64,000 bases of DNA, from positions 487,511 to 551,510 of the forward strand of contig NW_005434672.1 of assembly GCF_000315625.1 (NCBI RefSeq), written 5' to 3'. Position 1 is the stretch's first letter, and each line of letters begins with the position of its first letter. A program made the translations under genes and the position numbers. The stretch comes from Guillardia theta CCMP2712. Its lineage: Eukaryota > Cryptophyceae > Pyrenomonadales > Geminigeraceae. Below, one piece after another: positions 1-12,239 of the stretch. Under the pieces are notes generated by a model. That model was not told where the DNA came from. It saw nothing but the letters and a program-made list of their open reading frames with translations, and did no database searches.

Positions 1-65
1 GTGGAGGAGGAGGAGGAGGTGGTGGTGGTGGTGGGGGTAAACTGACCAGTCTTTGTTCCCTGCAG

Positions 66-195
66 ACTCAAGAATGTCTTGGAGCGCCTTCACCACTCCC
101 TCCTCTGCCCTCCCAAAGGACATCCAGCGTTGACCTGCAGTCGCACACAGTGGCAGTCCTGCCCGCAATGCTGTCCTGGGTCAAAGAACAAGTGA
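66..195 (+). CDS. Possible last exon of an unknown gene (5' part outside window)
   Basis: A polypyrimidine stretch followed by TGCAG ends at 65 and looks like a 3' splice site, so an exon probably begins at 66. Two frames stay open: one stops at 131-133, the other at 193-195 with several cysteines near its end. The upstream sequence is a (GGA/GGT)n run that would sit in the intron. No family is recognised from so short a piece, and neither frame can be preferred without the rest of the gene. Confidence 0.3.
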
Positions 196-678
196 ACGAG
201 CGTTGGCATAGGATTTCTTCTATCCAGCAGCAATGCCTCCTCTGTCGATGTTCGGCATGCCTCCCCTGCTCCCCATGCCCCTATCTCGTCTTCACCTTCG
301 TCTTCACCTTCGTCTTACCTTCGTCTTCGTCTCTTCACTCAACTCTTCCCCCCCCTCCCCTTTCCGCTCCTGCTCCTGCTCCTGCTCCTGCCCCCATTCA
401 TCTTCCTCAGTACAAGGTTCTGCATTGATCGACTTCATGCCGCTTTTTCTGCATCTTCTCTCCCCGTCGCTCTTCTCACCTTGCGCGCCCAAGGCTGATT
501 TTGAGCATGGCCTCGTCCTCGGTAGAATTCTTTTTCGGGCCTGCCTCAGATACAATTTGAAGGACATTGATAATACATATACCAAAATATGATGCATAAA
601 CTTACTGTCTTGCGAGACATTGCCGAATGTGCCCGGGGGCAAATGCGCGCCAAATATTTTCAGGCGCAAAATGAGCGA

Positions 679-732
679 GAGAGGGGAGGGAGAGGGGAGG
701 GAGAGGGGAGGGAGAGGGGAGGGAGAGGGGAG
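679..732. repeat. 11-bp tandem repeat (GAGAGGGGAGG), about 5 copies
   Basis: The unit GAGAGGGGAGG repeats head to tail with almost no variation between the partial gene and the UvrD start. The rest of 196-941 shows no convincing coding exon; open frames there are low-complexity CT/GA runs. Confidence 0.85.
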
Positions 733-941
733 CAAGGAGAGGAGAGAGGCGATTGAGTTGCCTGAGAGATAGGATGAACACAGACAGGAAGAGACAAGTG
801 AAATTATCGGACCGGAGGCAGCAACGAAAAGCAGCAATGATAATCTGTCGTCGATATCCCACAGTTGAGGTGACTGGGATTTTCCATCGTTGAAACGTTG
901 CTGCTGCATCCCCCGTCTCCTTCTCCTCTTCTTTTGCACAG

Positions 942-3912
942 ATGACATCTCTAGAGCTCGCGCAGTCCAACTACGAGCAGGCATTCATGCTGCTAGACGA
1001 GGACCAGCGTCGAGCTACGGTTGCGGATATTGAGGGCCCTTGCCTCGTCGTGGCAGGACCTGGATCAGGGAAGACTCGTGTCCTGACACTGCGCATAGCG
1101 ATGATGATCGTCAAGCATAAGATACCGCCTCATTCCATCCTTGCGTTGACGTTCACCAGGAAGGCATGTCAGGAGATGCAGGACAGGGTAGCGAAATTGT
1201 GCCATGGTCGAGATTGCGGTCTGCTGATACAGACGTTCCATTCTTATTGCCTGGCATGCGTGAAAGAATTCCATGCTGAGCTCGGGTTTCGTTTCGAGCC
1301 CATGGTCCTGGACTCCTCAGCTCAGATCGATCTTGTGAAAGAATGTTTCGGCAAGCTGAATAGCTTCCAAGCTCAGCAGATCAAGACATGGCGAGCAGAC
1401 AACCGGATCGATTCAGACTATGGCGATGAAGAGCTCAATCAGGTGGTGAATGCTGGGCCGTCCAACCAGGACAAGGGCACCCACCAGGCAGCGCTCTACT
1501 TTGTTGAATGGATGAGAAGGACAAAGTCGTCAGGAAGCGTACCGAAGCCGCAGTTTGCACTGGAGTCAGAAGTTTTTGGTCACTATGAGAGAGAGAAGAA
1601 AAGAAGAAACTGTGTTGACTTTGATGATCTGATTCCGCTTGCGACCAGGTTGAGCATATCTCATGTTGACATGTTCTGATCGGGTGTTGACAGTCTGCTG
1701 GACGCTGAGCGAACGCGAAAAATCATCCAGGCAAAGTCGAGATACGTATTGATAGACGAATTTCAAGATGTTTCTCACAATCAGATTCAACTTGTCAAAG
1801 TTTTGATGCAAGGGAAGCCATCGAGCATCACTGCCTTCGGAGATCCGAACCAGTCGATTTACAACTTTCTCCATGGTAAGGTGCAGGATAACTTTGGAAT
1901 CTTTCTGAAAACGTGGCCATCAACCAAAGTCACGAGACTTGAGAGAAATTTTCGCTCATCTAGATATATAGTTGAAGCCAGCGCTTCCTTGATTTCCAAA
2001 AATCCTACGCAAGGCACTGAATATGGCATTAAGCCTTTCACCACCAACGATATTGGCGACAGAATTGTGATCACGAGCCATACAACTGAAGAAAAGGAAA
2101 TCACCTGGGTGACCAATGAAATAGAATACTGGAGACGTGCCGGAGTTCCACTTTCACAGATGGCAATCTTGTACCGGTATGCTGTGTTTTTGTGTAGTAA
2201 TGCTTTATCTGATGTTACACAGTTTGAGATCGATCGGCAAGTTATTCGAGAATGCACTCAAGAAGAGGAATATTCCGGTGGTCAATGTCTCACCTGACGA
2301 TGAGAATGTCTATCGAAAGGCGCTGTCGATGGACCTGCTTGCGTACCTCAAAGCTGCTCTCTTTGAAAATGACGATGCGATGCGAAGGATTATCAACAAG
2401 CCAAAACGAGGCCTCGGTGAATCAGCTGTCGGCAAGATCATCGCAACTGCACAGAGACATAAATGTAAGTTTTTGCAGGCGTGTAGAATTCTCTGTAACA
2501 GCAACTACGATTCGCTTCCGCAAAAACAAACGAAGGGCCTTTCTGACTTTTTGCACGTGATCCAATCAATCCAAGAGGATATCAAAAATGAGACAGAAAG
2601 CATTGTGCTTGAAAACTTGCAGCGACACATCTTTGGACGTCCATCAAAGCATGATAGTGAGCTTGGAAAAATCATCAAACACATGCAAAAAGATGTTCTG
2701 CTGGAGTCAGATGATTTTGGACTGGGTTCCAAAAGTCGAACTTCGGCTGGCAACACAACTTCGTCCAAGCTTGCTTCCTTCGTCTACATGGTCAGTAATT
2801 CGCAAATCAAAGCTGCGAGGCAGAAAGAAGTCGTAACTCTCACAACCATACATCAATCCAAAGGTCTTGAGTTCTCTCACGTATGGTTGGTGAGGTTTTC
2901 AGACAGTATTTGCCCACTGATACAGCGAATCGATGATGATAATCATGATGATGATATCGACAAGGAAACTCAATGGCGAACTATGTCACTAGAAGAGGAA
3001 CGACGGCTTGCGTTTGTCGCGTTTTCACGAGCAAAGAGCATGCTTCAAGTTTCCTGGTTGGTCTCTTGCCATGTTTGATCCTGTTGTGAGATTGATGGCA
3101 GGGTATCGACGGACTCTGAAACCGGCCTCAGCCAAGAGCCCTCCAGATATCTTCAAGAGATTCCAGAATCTTACAAACAAGGCGGAAGGGAAATGATATC
3201 AGCCAGGAATGGAGCAAAGCCTCTTCCCATTCGAGTTGCCCCTCTGCCTGATGATTCAAAGTGCTCGAGCTCTTCAGATGCGAGATGCGCGACCTCGTCG
3301 AGCTCAGTGCCAAACTCCTTTCCCATCAAGTCAGAGCCATCCATCAGATCAGATATTCCCATCCAATCAGAGGCTCCAACGTCTTGTCCGAGCTCGATGA
3401 CAAATGGTAAGACCCCTCATGCCGCACAGGAGAAAGCAGGCAACTGGAGTTGGCGACCAGACGACTTGCCATCTCGACGATGGTCGGGAGGGTCCATGTC
3501 AGATTCTTCGTCAACCCTGTTGGATGACCTTGACCCTGGTGATCCTGACTGCGCGACTTCATGCCGGGCGGGGACAAGGAACTTCAACTTCAGCCATGAG
3601 AATCAGCTGGATGAAGTGTCAGTAGCATCTCCTTCGGATTGGAGAAACTCTTCCTCGGCCAACTTGCCGCCTGCATATGCCCGGCAAGGGTTGAGAGAAC
3701 TTCAAGTGTCGACTCCTCCTACTGTTAGGCTCAAGGAGAGTCACACCGTTCAGCGAGCGATTGACTCGATCCCGTCCCTGTTTGGCAAGCGAAGAGATCC
3801 AGAGCCTTGCGCTGACTCTCCCAGAGACGCAGATCGTTCAAACCCTTCGTCTGGCTCACGTCGAAAGAAGTTGCTTGGCTTTAGGTCGGTAGCTGTGCAG
3901 TTCTTGTCATGA
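942..3912 (+). CDS. UvrD/Rep-type superfamily 1 DNA helicase, 944 aa
   Basis: ATP-dependent 3'-5' DNA helicase of the UvrD/Rep/Srs2 family, likely in DNA repair or in disassembling recombination intermediates in the nucleus or an organelle. Exons 942-1648, 1694-2176, 2223-3056 and 3102-3912 join in frame (2835 nt); introns are 45, 46 and 45 nt. Motif I GPGSGKT is at residues 39-45 and motif II LIDEFQD at about 255-261. GDPNQSIY (III), RNFRSS (IV), TIHQSKGLEF (V) and FVAFSRAK (VI) follow in the usual order, so the motor looks intact. The last 240 or so residues are rich in Ser, Pro and charged residues without a visible domain, probably a disordered tail. No clear organelle targeting peptide is seen at the N-terminus. 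Whether it corresponds to Srs2 or to a bacterial-type UvrD needs a tree. The start is the first ATG of the open exon. Confidence 0.93.
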
Positions 3913-4422
3913 CGATGCTGATTGTTGCAAAACCAGTTGGGGCAGGGGCTGCGGATGAGGCTGTTTGAAGTCTTCTAGACCCTTGTCTTAGTCTTGCTCA
4001 AGTTTCATGATCTCCCTAAGTCCTCGTCTCCTCTGTGTAACTTGTATCTCCTCCCAATGAAACTCAAATCCTGACAATGTTCATCGGGTTATTGTGGTGC
4101 CTTCCACTGATGGTTCCTTTCACGTCGAACTATTAGACAAGCTTCTCCCTCTATGATCTTGACTTCACGGCAGAAGGGTTGGTATCAGGGTCAGTGCAGG
4201 CCGAGCAAGTTCTTCGTCGAAGAACTTGCATGACAAGTGCCGCACATGCAAGATGAGTTGGGACAGTGCTCTTGCGCTTTGAGCACATGTAGAGGAAGGT
4301 AGATGTGGACGGTAGATGTGGACGAGGAGAAAACGAGGTAATGTGTATGAGGAGGAAAGGAGGAGAAAACGCAAAACAACCGGAAACTTGTGGGTCAACA
4401 AAATTCTTCAAGTTCTTCTCAT
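3913..4422. other. Convergent 3' intergenic region
   Basis: This stretch separates the 3' ends of the helicase (+) and the plastid protein (-). I see no exon with splice sites and no GC-rich or G-tract island in it. The open frames on the minus strand are extensions past the stop of the neighbouring gene. Confidence 0.6.
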
Positions 4423-7026
4423 CTACTTGGGCAAAACCGAGTTGGGGTCGTAGGGGTAGGTGCTGGAGTTCTCGAGCTCCTTGAGCTTCTGCTCCTGCTT
4501 CTTCTGGTTGTAAGCCCTGCAAAGGAGGACAAAGGCGAGAAACAAGGAGGAGGAGGAGGAGGAGGAGGAGGAGGAATGTTAGTGTCCGGCTGCAACATTG
4601 GACATGCGGGAAGCACCTGATAGTCGCCTCGGAGGCTCCCTCCTTGGGCCTTCCCCAGTTGTCAACCTCGAGGGAGGGCTCCCACTGGGGGACAAGGCCG
4701 TCCTTGAGGATGCCCTCGCCGAAGAAGATAGAGTCTCCGAAGACGTTGATGCCCTCGATCGACTTGGGGGGAGCAGAAGGGAGGCCAGCGCCGCCAGCAG
4801 CAGCCTGCAGGGCATGTCCTCAGAAATGAGGAGGGCAAGGGGGAGATGATGGGGAAGAGAAGTGGACGATGGTGGAAATGGCGCGATGGTATACCTTGGG
4901 GGCGGCACGAGGGGCAGGAGCAGCGCGAGGGGCAGGAGCAGCAGCCGCCGGGGGAGTGCTCACGCGCTGAAAGCAAGTAAGCAAGGGGAAATCTGATGTC
5001 ACAGAAGGATGCAAGGGAAGGAGGAGGAGCAGGAGGAGGAGGAGCGAGCGAGCGACAGGAAGCATCGTCACCTGAGTTCCAGGGAAGGAGGGAAGGCTGA
5101 TGGCCTGAGTGCGACCGAAGAATCCTCCCGACTTGGGGACGGGCTGAGAGAACGTGAGGGGTGGAGGAGGAGAACCACAACGTCCTACCTGGGTGCCAAG
5201 GCCAACCTTGGACTGGACAGCAGGCTGGTAGAACGCGAGTCAGCTTCTTCTCGTTGCCCTCCACCTTGTCTCCTTACCTGTCTGGCAGCAGCAGCCTTGG
5301 CAGCGGCAGCAGCGGCCTGCTGCTGCTGGCGAGCCTTAGCCTGCAGGAGGCGTCAATGACCCGCCCATCCTCATCTTGCCTTCTCCACCTGGGCGGCAGC
5401 GGCGGCGGCAGCCTCAGCTCTGGCAGCAGCAGCAGCCTGAGCCTGTACAGGATGAGCGACAAGCGCAAGAGAGAAGCCAATGCTTCACCTTCTTCGCAGC
5501 CTCCTCAGCGGCAGCCTTGGCCCTGCACGAAGAGCGTCAACTGACCTGCACCCTCTGCCAGCCTTTCTTACTTGGCAGCAGCAGCGCTGAAGGGAGAAGG
5601 AGCAGCCGCGCGGGGGGCAGGGGCCGCGCGGGGAGCCGGGGCAGCACGGGGGGCAGGGGCCGCACGGGGAGCCGGGGCAGCACGGGGGGCAGGCTGTTAA
5701 ACCGAAAGTAAGCATGAGGAAGAGGATGGGGAGGGTCAACCTTAGGAGCAGCCCTCACAACAGGCTTGGGCGCAGGCTTGGCGACGGCCTTGGGGGCAGA
5801 GGAGCTCTTGCCAGAGGCAGCAGCTCTGAGGGCCTGAAGGCAAAGGGATAAGCAAATGCAGAGAAGGCTAAGGAAAGGTGAAGCAAAGAGAAGGAAGGGA
5901 GATGAAGTAAACAGGAAGGACTTGGCAGCAGGATAGCAGGTTGAGAGCAGAACGTCCTTCGCAGGGCAAGGTATCTCAGGACAAGGGGGAGGAGGGTGTA
6001 GTTTCCGTAACGCGCGACTGCACTCACCGCAAGCTCGGCGGCATCGATGTTGACAGTCTTCTCAGAGAAAGAGACGCTCTGGGACAGAGCAATCAGCGGT
6101 GGAAAGAGTGGAGGAAGAAGCAGGAGGAGGCGACAGGATATCGTGCAGAGTATGAGAGAATTAGAGAGAGGAAGGGAGAGAGACAGGGAGAGGGAGCGAG
6201 ACGGGGGAGGGGGGAGGGAAAGGAAAGAAGCTTCACCTTGCCGCTTCTCTTGGAGATCTCAAGCAGGGACATACCGAAGTTGTCATCATCAACAAGGAGT
6301 CCTGGCAGGAGAGAAAAGTCAGAGGTATCATCCATGAAGCAAAGCACATAGATTCTCCACAGTCATTCCACCCTCCTCCTGTACACTCCATCCTGTCCCC
6401 CGACCGTGCCCAACCATCTGTCCCAACTGCGTCCCCTCTAAACAGCTGCCTCCTTTCCCTCTCACCTGACTTGCGGGCGAGGTCGTCACGGCGTCTGCCG
6501 AGGGCAGTCTCCTCGATCTCAGGGATGTCCGAGAGGATGAGAAGCTTCGCAACCAGTCAGCCGTCCCCCTTTCCAGCATCTCCCGCCTTCACCTGATCCT
6601 CCTCATCGTAGACAGCAGTCTTGTCGAGAGCTCCTCCAAGACTCTTGTAGCTACAGACCGACAGTCAAGACCCCGTGCTTCCTCCTCCTTCTCAACACAC
6701 AGGGAAGAGACGACGGTGTCACGGGCCGGATCCATAGAATCGCGGTCAAGATCCTTCACAGGGTATCGTCAGGTGGAGCAGGCGAGGTCACGAAGGCCAC
6801 TCACGCTTCTTGGGCGCCAGGCGATGAGGATGGGAGGCTTCCAGAGGAAGGACAGCACATACTCGAGACCCTCGCCTGACCCATCGACGTCAACATGCAG
6901 CGCATCATCATATCTCCTCCCTCAGCCGCAGCGATCAGTTTGACCACCCGATCATCCCCACCATGCTCGTGAACCAAAAACACCTCCAACTCCCCCCTTC
7001 CTTCTCTCTCCCCACCCCAATCTCGG

Positions 7027-7060
<34 letters not shown>

Positions 7061-7788
7061 GTCTCACGGAATGAGGGTCCATCGTAGGCCGGGGCAGCCT
7101 TGGCCACAGCTCCGATGCCAGGAGCCTCCTCGCTAACTTGGGAGACACCGAACCAGGAGGGGGTGTCGCACCCGGCCTGCTTGTAGGCAGCAGACCAGAC
7201 GGGGAGGGCAAAGAGAACCTGCGAACCCTCGTCAGCCGCATGTAAAGGAGAACCCCCGAGGCTGACCCAGAGTCCGATCACGGAGCCGAAGTGGGAGATG
7301 GGAGCAGTGAACCCCTGTGGCTCGCCAGTGATCTCGTCCACGAAGGGGACGGTGTTGAGAGCAGAGAGGAGGTTCTGAGCTCCCTCGATCTCCGCGGACA
7401 TGCGGAGACCGCCGGCGGCCGGTCGTGAGCGGCAGACGGCGCCGGCACGAGCCAATCTTCCGCATGATGCAGGAAGAGCAGTGGGGGCAAAAGCCTCCAC
7501 AACCTGCGAGACAGAAACTCTCAGTAACCTATAAGACCATGAGGAAGATGCCGATGGCACGAGGAGCACCACGACACCTCGAACCTCGCCCCGCCTCCCC
7601 CTCCACCTGCTCGTTCCTTTCCCCCTTGTCTACACACTCTCCTTCAGGACCACTACCAGTTGATCCCCCAGCACAGCAACTCTCCTATTCTCTCAGCATC
7701 TTGATGTATGGATTCCTCCCCCTCTCCTCCTCTCCTTCCTCCTCCTTACCGCCGGGATAAGCGCGAGCGCTGCAGTTCGCGTGAGCAT
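4423..7788 (-). CDS. Plastid-targeted protein of unknown function with Ala/Pro-rich linkers, 559 aa, 18 exons
   Basis: Exons (minus strand): 7750-7788, 7068-7503, 6805-6875, 6701-6753, 6593-6650, 6466-6544, 6237-6301, 6028-6078, 5741-5833, 5572-5693, 5489-5522, 5389-5442, 5278-5340, 5189-5224, 5072-5143, 4895-4966, 4617-4804, 4423-4516; 1680 nt in frame. Residues 1-17 form a signal peptide leading into AFAP at 17-20, then an Arg/Ala-rich transit peptide, so import into the complex plastid is likely. A folded part of about 270 residues follows (it includes LPVWSAAYKQAG and EGLEYVLSFLWKPP). Next come low-complexity PAPRAA repeats and an Ala/Lys/Gln-rich segment, then a conserved-looking C-terminal part with INVFGDSIFFGEGILKDG. 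No enzyme motif or clear membrane span is seen. A structural or linker role at the thylakoid is only a guess. Exon 12 could instead end 9 nt later with a GC donor. Intron 2 carries an (ATC)n run at about 7026-7060. Confidence 0.75.
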
Positions 7789-7929
7789 GGCAGCGGCGGG
7801 GGTCGGCTTGAGTGTGCCTCTACCCCCAAACTCACGTGCCGAGACTCCTATGAGGTACCCACCCACTACCCTGATTATTTCAGTCAACATAATCTATTGA
7901 TTTACTCAAGTCAAGAGGTTTCTCATAGG

Positions 7930-8870
7930 TGATCGAATCATTTTCAGTTTGTTAAGTAAATATTTGTAATCACCCACCCCCTGTATGTACCCCCTTCGAT
8001 AATCCTCGGTCACTCAGAAACTCATCACTTTTTGAGGATCGGGACAACCCAAACGCAAACACCACCCACCCCCTCAGAAGCTGCCACCTACCACCTACCC
8101 GCCGTTCGAACAAAACCACCACTACCCCCATGATCTTCAATATGCCCCAGTTGTTGAAAATTCAAGGACCCCCTGGAGAAATTGGTTCACCCCTGCTTTT
8201 CACCAGTACCCACCCTACAAAACAAATTTTACAGTACCCTACCCATCTCACTCTCTGAATTTTTCACTACAATCTTAGCATGTCCTCTCACCCAAGTAGT
8301 ACCCCACCCCATCCTCTTTTACCATGGAATCTACGTACCCACAGTCCCCTCCCACCGACTACCCCACGTATACTCTAATAGTACCCACCATCCATGCTTC
8401 TAATGATCATTTCAGTCCACCCCTCCTACCCTCCACCATCTCTTATATCTCTGCCCCTACCCCTTCCTAGCACCCCCTGGGCAGGAGGACAACCTCTTGA
8501 CCGTACCCTAGAGATAGGGAATCGTTTCGACCTACGACCCCTTCTTCAATACCCTCACCCCATATTTTTTCTATATGGACCCCCGTCTTAGCAGAACGGT
8601 AACCCGCCTGAAAGGAAAAAAATTCTCCCACCGACCACCCCCCAGTGATTCACCCCACCCCTTCGACATCGAACCCCCCTGTTCTCTCATGGGGGAATGG
8701 AGGTGGGTGAAGATGGTAGACCATGACTCATCAATTCTGAGGCGGGTCTGATGGTACGCCTCCGGGGGGTATCGAACGGGTTCACTGGGGGGTAGGGGTA
8801 TCAAGATGCTCGAAGTGGGGGGTGAAAATCAAGGAGTTTGGGGGGTGGGGGTACTTGTGCTCTTTTTTTT
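7930..8870. repeat. C-tract island (CCCCACCC / CCCCTACCCC-type) between divergent genes
   Basis: The divergent interval 7789-8905 is filled with short runs of C separated by TA or A, for example TACCCCACCCC, continuing to about 8700. It then switches strand bias to G runs (GGGGGTGGGGG) at 8765-8860. Several restarts of similar words suggest decayed repeats. No exon with splice sites is visible. The same kind of DNA recurs at 28.1-28.7, 36.6-37.1, 51.5-52.5, 58.0-58.8 and 59.6-59.8 kb. Confidence 0.6.
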
Positions 8871-8905
8871 TTTTAGGGCAGGCAGGACGCGCGTGCAGTA
8901 GCAGC

Positions 8906-9782
8906 ATGGGCTTCGAGACAGTCTGGTACGCCCGCAAGGGGCCAAGGACGGACGGCAAGGTCGCCGATGGCAAGGGGAAGGTGATCAGCGGCAAGGGAAC
9001 CAGAGCATGCAGGTGAGCTGATCAGAACTGGGTGGAAATACGGGAAGGAGAGGAGGAAGTGGGTGAAGAGAGAGGTTGGGAAGGGACGCGTGTGTTAAGA
9101 TGCATGCTGTTGGCTTGATGTGTGCGAATGTAGTGTTTAAATGATTGCTGGACGTTTTCTTTGCTGTAAGGAGGTTGTTTTTCCCATTCTCTCCCTCTTG
9201 TCGTTGCTTTCTTTTTGTACAAATGTTTGTCATGCCTGTCAGGTTCACACAAATGGTGTCAATCTCTGCGCGCGCTCTTGCAATTTGAGTGATGGTGGCT
9301 GTGGCTTTGAACGTCTCTTATCCTCAAACATCATTTTCTATTATAGTTATCGCTCGTTTATTTTCTCGCTCAATCTCCCACATAACAAGTCTCTGTTGAC
9401 TTACAGCACTTTCTTGTTGTGTGAAAGAAAGTCCTCTCACCCTCTCGTCGCACGTCTGTTTCCAGCATCCACTTTGACTACAATTCTGAATGTTGATATT
9501 TCGTTTGCTCGCTCTCGTTCATTTGATCTCCGATCATGTTGTTCGATCGATGTTGTAGCATTTCACCAACTTCAATAGCGGTTGATTACTCAGATGACTC
9601 ATTGCTGACGCGTGCTGTGCAGATGCTCCGGCAACCAGCACGGTATCATCAGAAAGTACGACATTAACATGACCCGCCGTGACTTCCGCGAGAAGGCTGA
9701 GACCATGGGATGGAGAAAGGTGAGATGGGCATTCGCGTGATGAAACAAGTGTTTGACTTCGGTTTCTTTGCAGTACCGGTAA
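8906..9782 (+). CDS. RPS29: 40S ribosomal protein S29 (uS14), divergent zinc-less form, 70 aa
   Basis: Component of the small cytosolic ribosomal subunit head. Exons 8906-9012, 9623-9719 and 9774-9782 join in frame (213 nt); the last exon encodes only Tyr-Arg-stop. Intron 1 is 610 nt, long for this window, and intron 2 is 54 nt. The core QHGIIRKYDINM and the following FREKA match S29 (family NRHGLIRKYGLNM, CFREYA). The four zinc cysteines of ordinary eukaryotic S29 (CxxC and CxxC) are mostly gone: the first pair is reduced to CRC, and the second position reads MTRRDF with no cysteine. A Lys/Gly-rich insertion of about 15 residues lies before the core. No other zinc ligand is obvious. The start is the ATG in the open exon; a 5' untranslated splice at about 8898 is possible. 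Confidence 0.85.
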
Positions 9783-9876
9783 ATGTCTGGGCTAGTAAGT
9801 TTGGTAGATAATAAACTTTGAAAAGCCATTTTGGTGTGTAGTTGGTTTGTGTTGGCGTCCTCGTATATGGGGGTTG

Positions 9877-11980
9877 CTATTTATTCCTGCCAAAAACCTT
9901 GATCGTCTTGGATATCCTTGACTGGGGTTGGCACACACGTTAGAACGTGCACTTGTCACAATGAATTCGCACGAACCTCTAACGGAATGTGTGTATGGAA
10001 GATCTCTTTCCTGAGCATGTAGTGATGAGAAGTCAAAAAACCCTCCACTTGCTCCTGAGAAAGTTGTCAAATCTCGACATCACCTCTTGAGAGTGCACAC
10101 ACCTCTAGATTTGCAAACATGACAATGTGCGAGGGCAGAACACGAGCTGTTCGATCGCCATCGAAAGCACATTCCAAGAACGTCTGTGGCGACTGAAAGA
10201 ACCTTGCAGCCGCTTTCAAGGACACGACTCGTCTTCACTTCCATTGCACCTGTCTGCCTCGTCCAGCTCCGGCGAGGTGAGACACGAGCGGTCCAACGGA
10301 TCACTGCGAGCATCTCGTACACATGGCGGAGAAGCGTGAAGCATCCTACCTGGGGCGGTGGGGAGGAGGAGAGCAGTCGAGAAACGTGAGGGAGATGTTC
10401 CTGTGCAGAACGCTGTTGCGCGTGTCAATTGGGTCCCAAATCGAGCCCGCTCGTCATGAAATTGAGCATCATCAATCATCATCACCGCACAAGCACCAGC
10501 ACCATCTTGAGCAGATGAGAGTGACTGACCTGTAGAAAGGAGTCGAGTGGCATGGCATCAGGAACAGAACGCTAGTCACGTCGTCATGCCTCAGCCACCT
10601 CACGACGTCCACCTGCTCCAGCAGCAGAACATCATCGCAAAAGAGGCTGAAGAAAGAGGCTAAGGTAAAACACCCACCACTCCTCTCTGATGCACTAGGG
10701 ACAAGTAGAGGGCCGGGGCCAGGTTGGTCGCCAGCAAGCCGACGGATGCGAGGAGCCATAGTCTCTGCGCCTCCTGTCAGACTCTCGACGGGGAGACGCC
10801 ATGCCGTCAACTAACGGGCGACTTGCTCAGCTCGTGGAGCCCTGCACCGGCAAAACACATGCAGACAGGAACGATCGGGAGCAGAAACCTGAACTCCTTA
10901 TGAGCTAGCAAACTGACCCAAGTCAACATGTCATTGAACACAGAAAGACGACGACGGGAGTACAACCTGTGCATGACTGTTGTGACGATTACACATTCCA
11001 GGAGCTCACGATGAAAACGTTTTCTCATGCCGTAGAAAACCAGAGGAATCGAAGTCATCAGAAGCGTCGGGATGCCCTGCAATCATCGGAGAGGAAACAG
11101 AACGTGAATTTTCTTACTCAGTGATGCCCGTCTTTGAGCTCACCTCTGAAAAATACCACCACCAAACGTGTGAGCCATAGATGGATCCTCCACCTTGGAC
11201 AGCATTGAAATAGAAAAAGTTCCAAGCTGAAAGTACAAATCTCCCATAGAAGTATGAGTCTATTCCTATGATCACTGCAGCTGCGATCAGGAAGCTTGTG
11301 ATCGAACCAACCAGGTGTCTGTGCACCTCTCTTCTTGCAGCAGCAGCACGCAAGGCGACAGCTCCTCTACACAACAGCGGCAGCAGCATGGCGACGCTTG
11401 TCGGCCGGATCAAGAAGCAGACAGCCATGAGCCAACTCAGCGCAACCATCGACCCCGCGGGTTTATCTTTGAGACCTGACCATGGCCAAAGTGCAAGGAT
11501 TGAGGTGATCAAACAGGCTTCGACTGAGTTGACCAGCGAGCGTGACATGCAGTAGAAGAAGAAGCACGACGAGACCTGGCAGAGGATCGCGTTGAAGGCA
11601 ACCTCGACTCCGAACAGCTTGCGAGCTAGCTCTACCATGGCCAGATCCGTCAAGATGGCTATGGATCCCGACCAGAGCTTGGGAATGAGCTCTAATACAT
11701 CACCGTTGTCTAGAGACAGAGCCCTTGCGATGTCGTAGAGCAGCGACATCACGAATGGCATCGCGTAGCTTCGTATCCCCTGCCTCCACTCCCATGTGAG
11801 GTATCCATACCCGTATGCCATCCTGTGCGCAACCTCTGGCGCCTGCCAGTACTCGTCCGGGACGAAGTATGTCTGCTGGCACAGGCAGGCGAGCAGCCTG
11901 TACGCACATAGGAAGAGGACGAGAAGGCGCCGACGTCTTCCTAGGATGAACGAGTGAACCAGATCCTTCCGAGGAAACAT
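9877..11980 (-). CDS. PIGB: GPI mannosyltransferase 3 (PIG-B/GPI10, GT22 family), 515 aa
   Basis: ER membrane enzyme that adds the third mannose to the GPI-anchor precursor using dolichol-phosphate mannose. Exons (minus): 11144-11980, 10967-11076, 10816-10912, 10681-10773, 10530-10612, 10350-10400, 10250-10303, 10103-10202, 9977-10054, 9877-9921; 1548 nt in frame. The GT22 lumenal signature is at residues 39-46 (FVPDEYWQ), followed by YGYLTWEW and YGSHVWWWYF. HKEFRF is at 320-325, MPCHSTPFY lies later, and the end carries LDEADRFF and IFHTHIP like the animal proteins. About ten hydrophobic segments fit a multi-pass protein. The human protein is 554 aa, so this is close to full length. The start is the first Met preceding the basic-hydrophobic N-terminus; one more short upstream exon cannot be excluded. 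Confidence 0.93.
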
Positions 11981-12239
11981 CCGCCTGTGGGCTACAACAA
12001 GAGAGGATAGTAGGATGAGACATGAGCAAGTAGCAGGCAAGCTTCAACTTCCTTCATCCCACCGTCTTCCTCCTTTCGCCGTCCCAGACTTCGCTCGCCA
12101 TCCTTCATGCCTTCCTGGGATCGGAGCTGCGTCCTCCCGTCATCAGCCCCCCGTCGTAAACTTCGGGCCCAGTGGGGCTCCGGGCCTGCCAATCCGACTT
12201 GCCAAGTTGAACTCAGTCACTATAACGCAATGCTGACTC

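Noticed and set aside
7205-7262. 35-nt intron inside exon 2 of the plastid protein
   Set aside because: It has GT and AG borders but removing it shifts the frame and is shorter than any other intron here.
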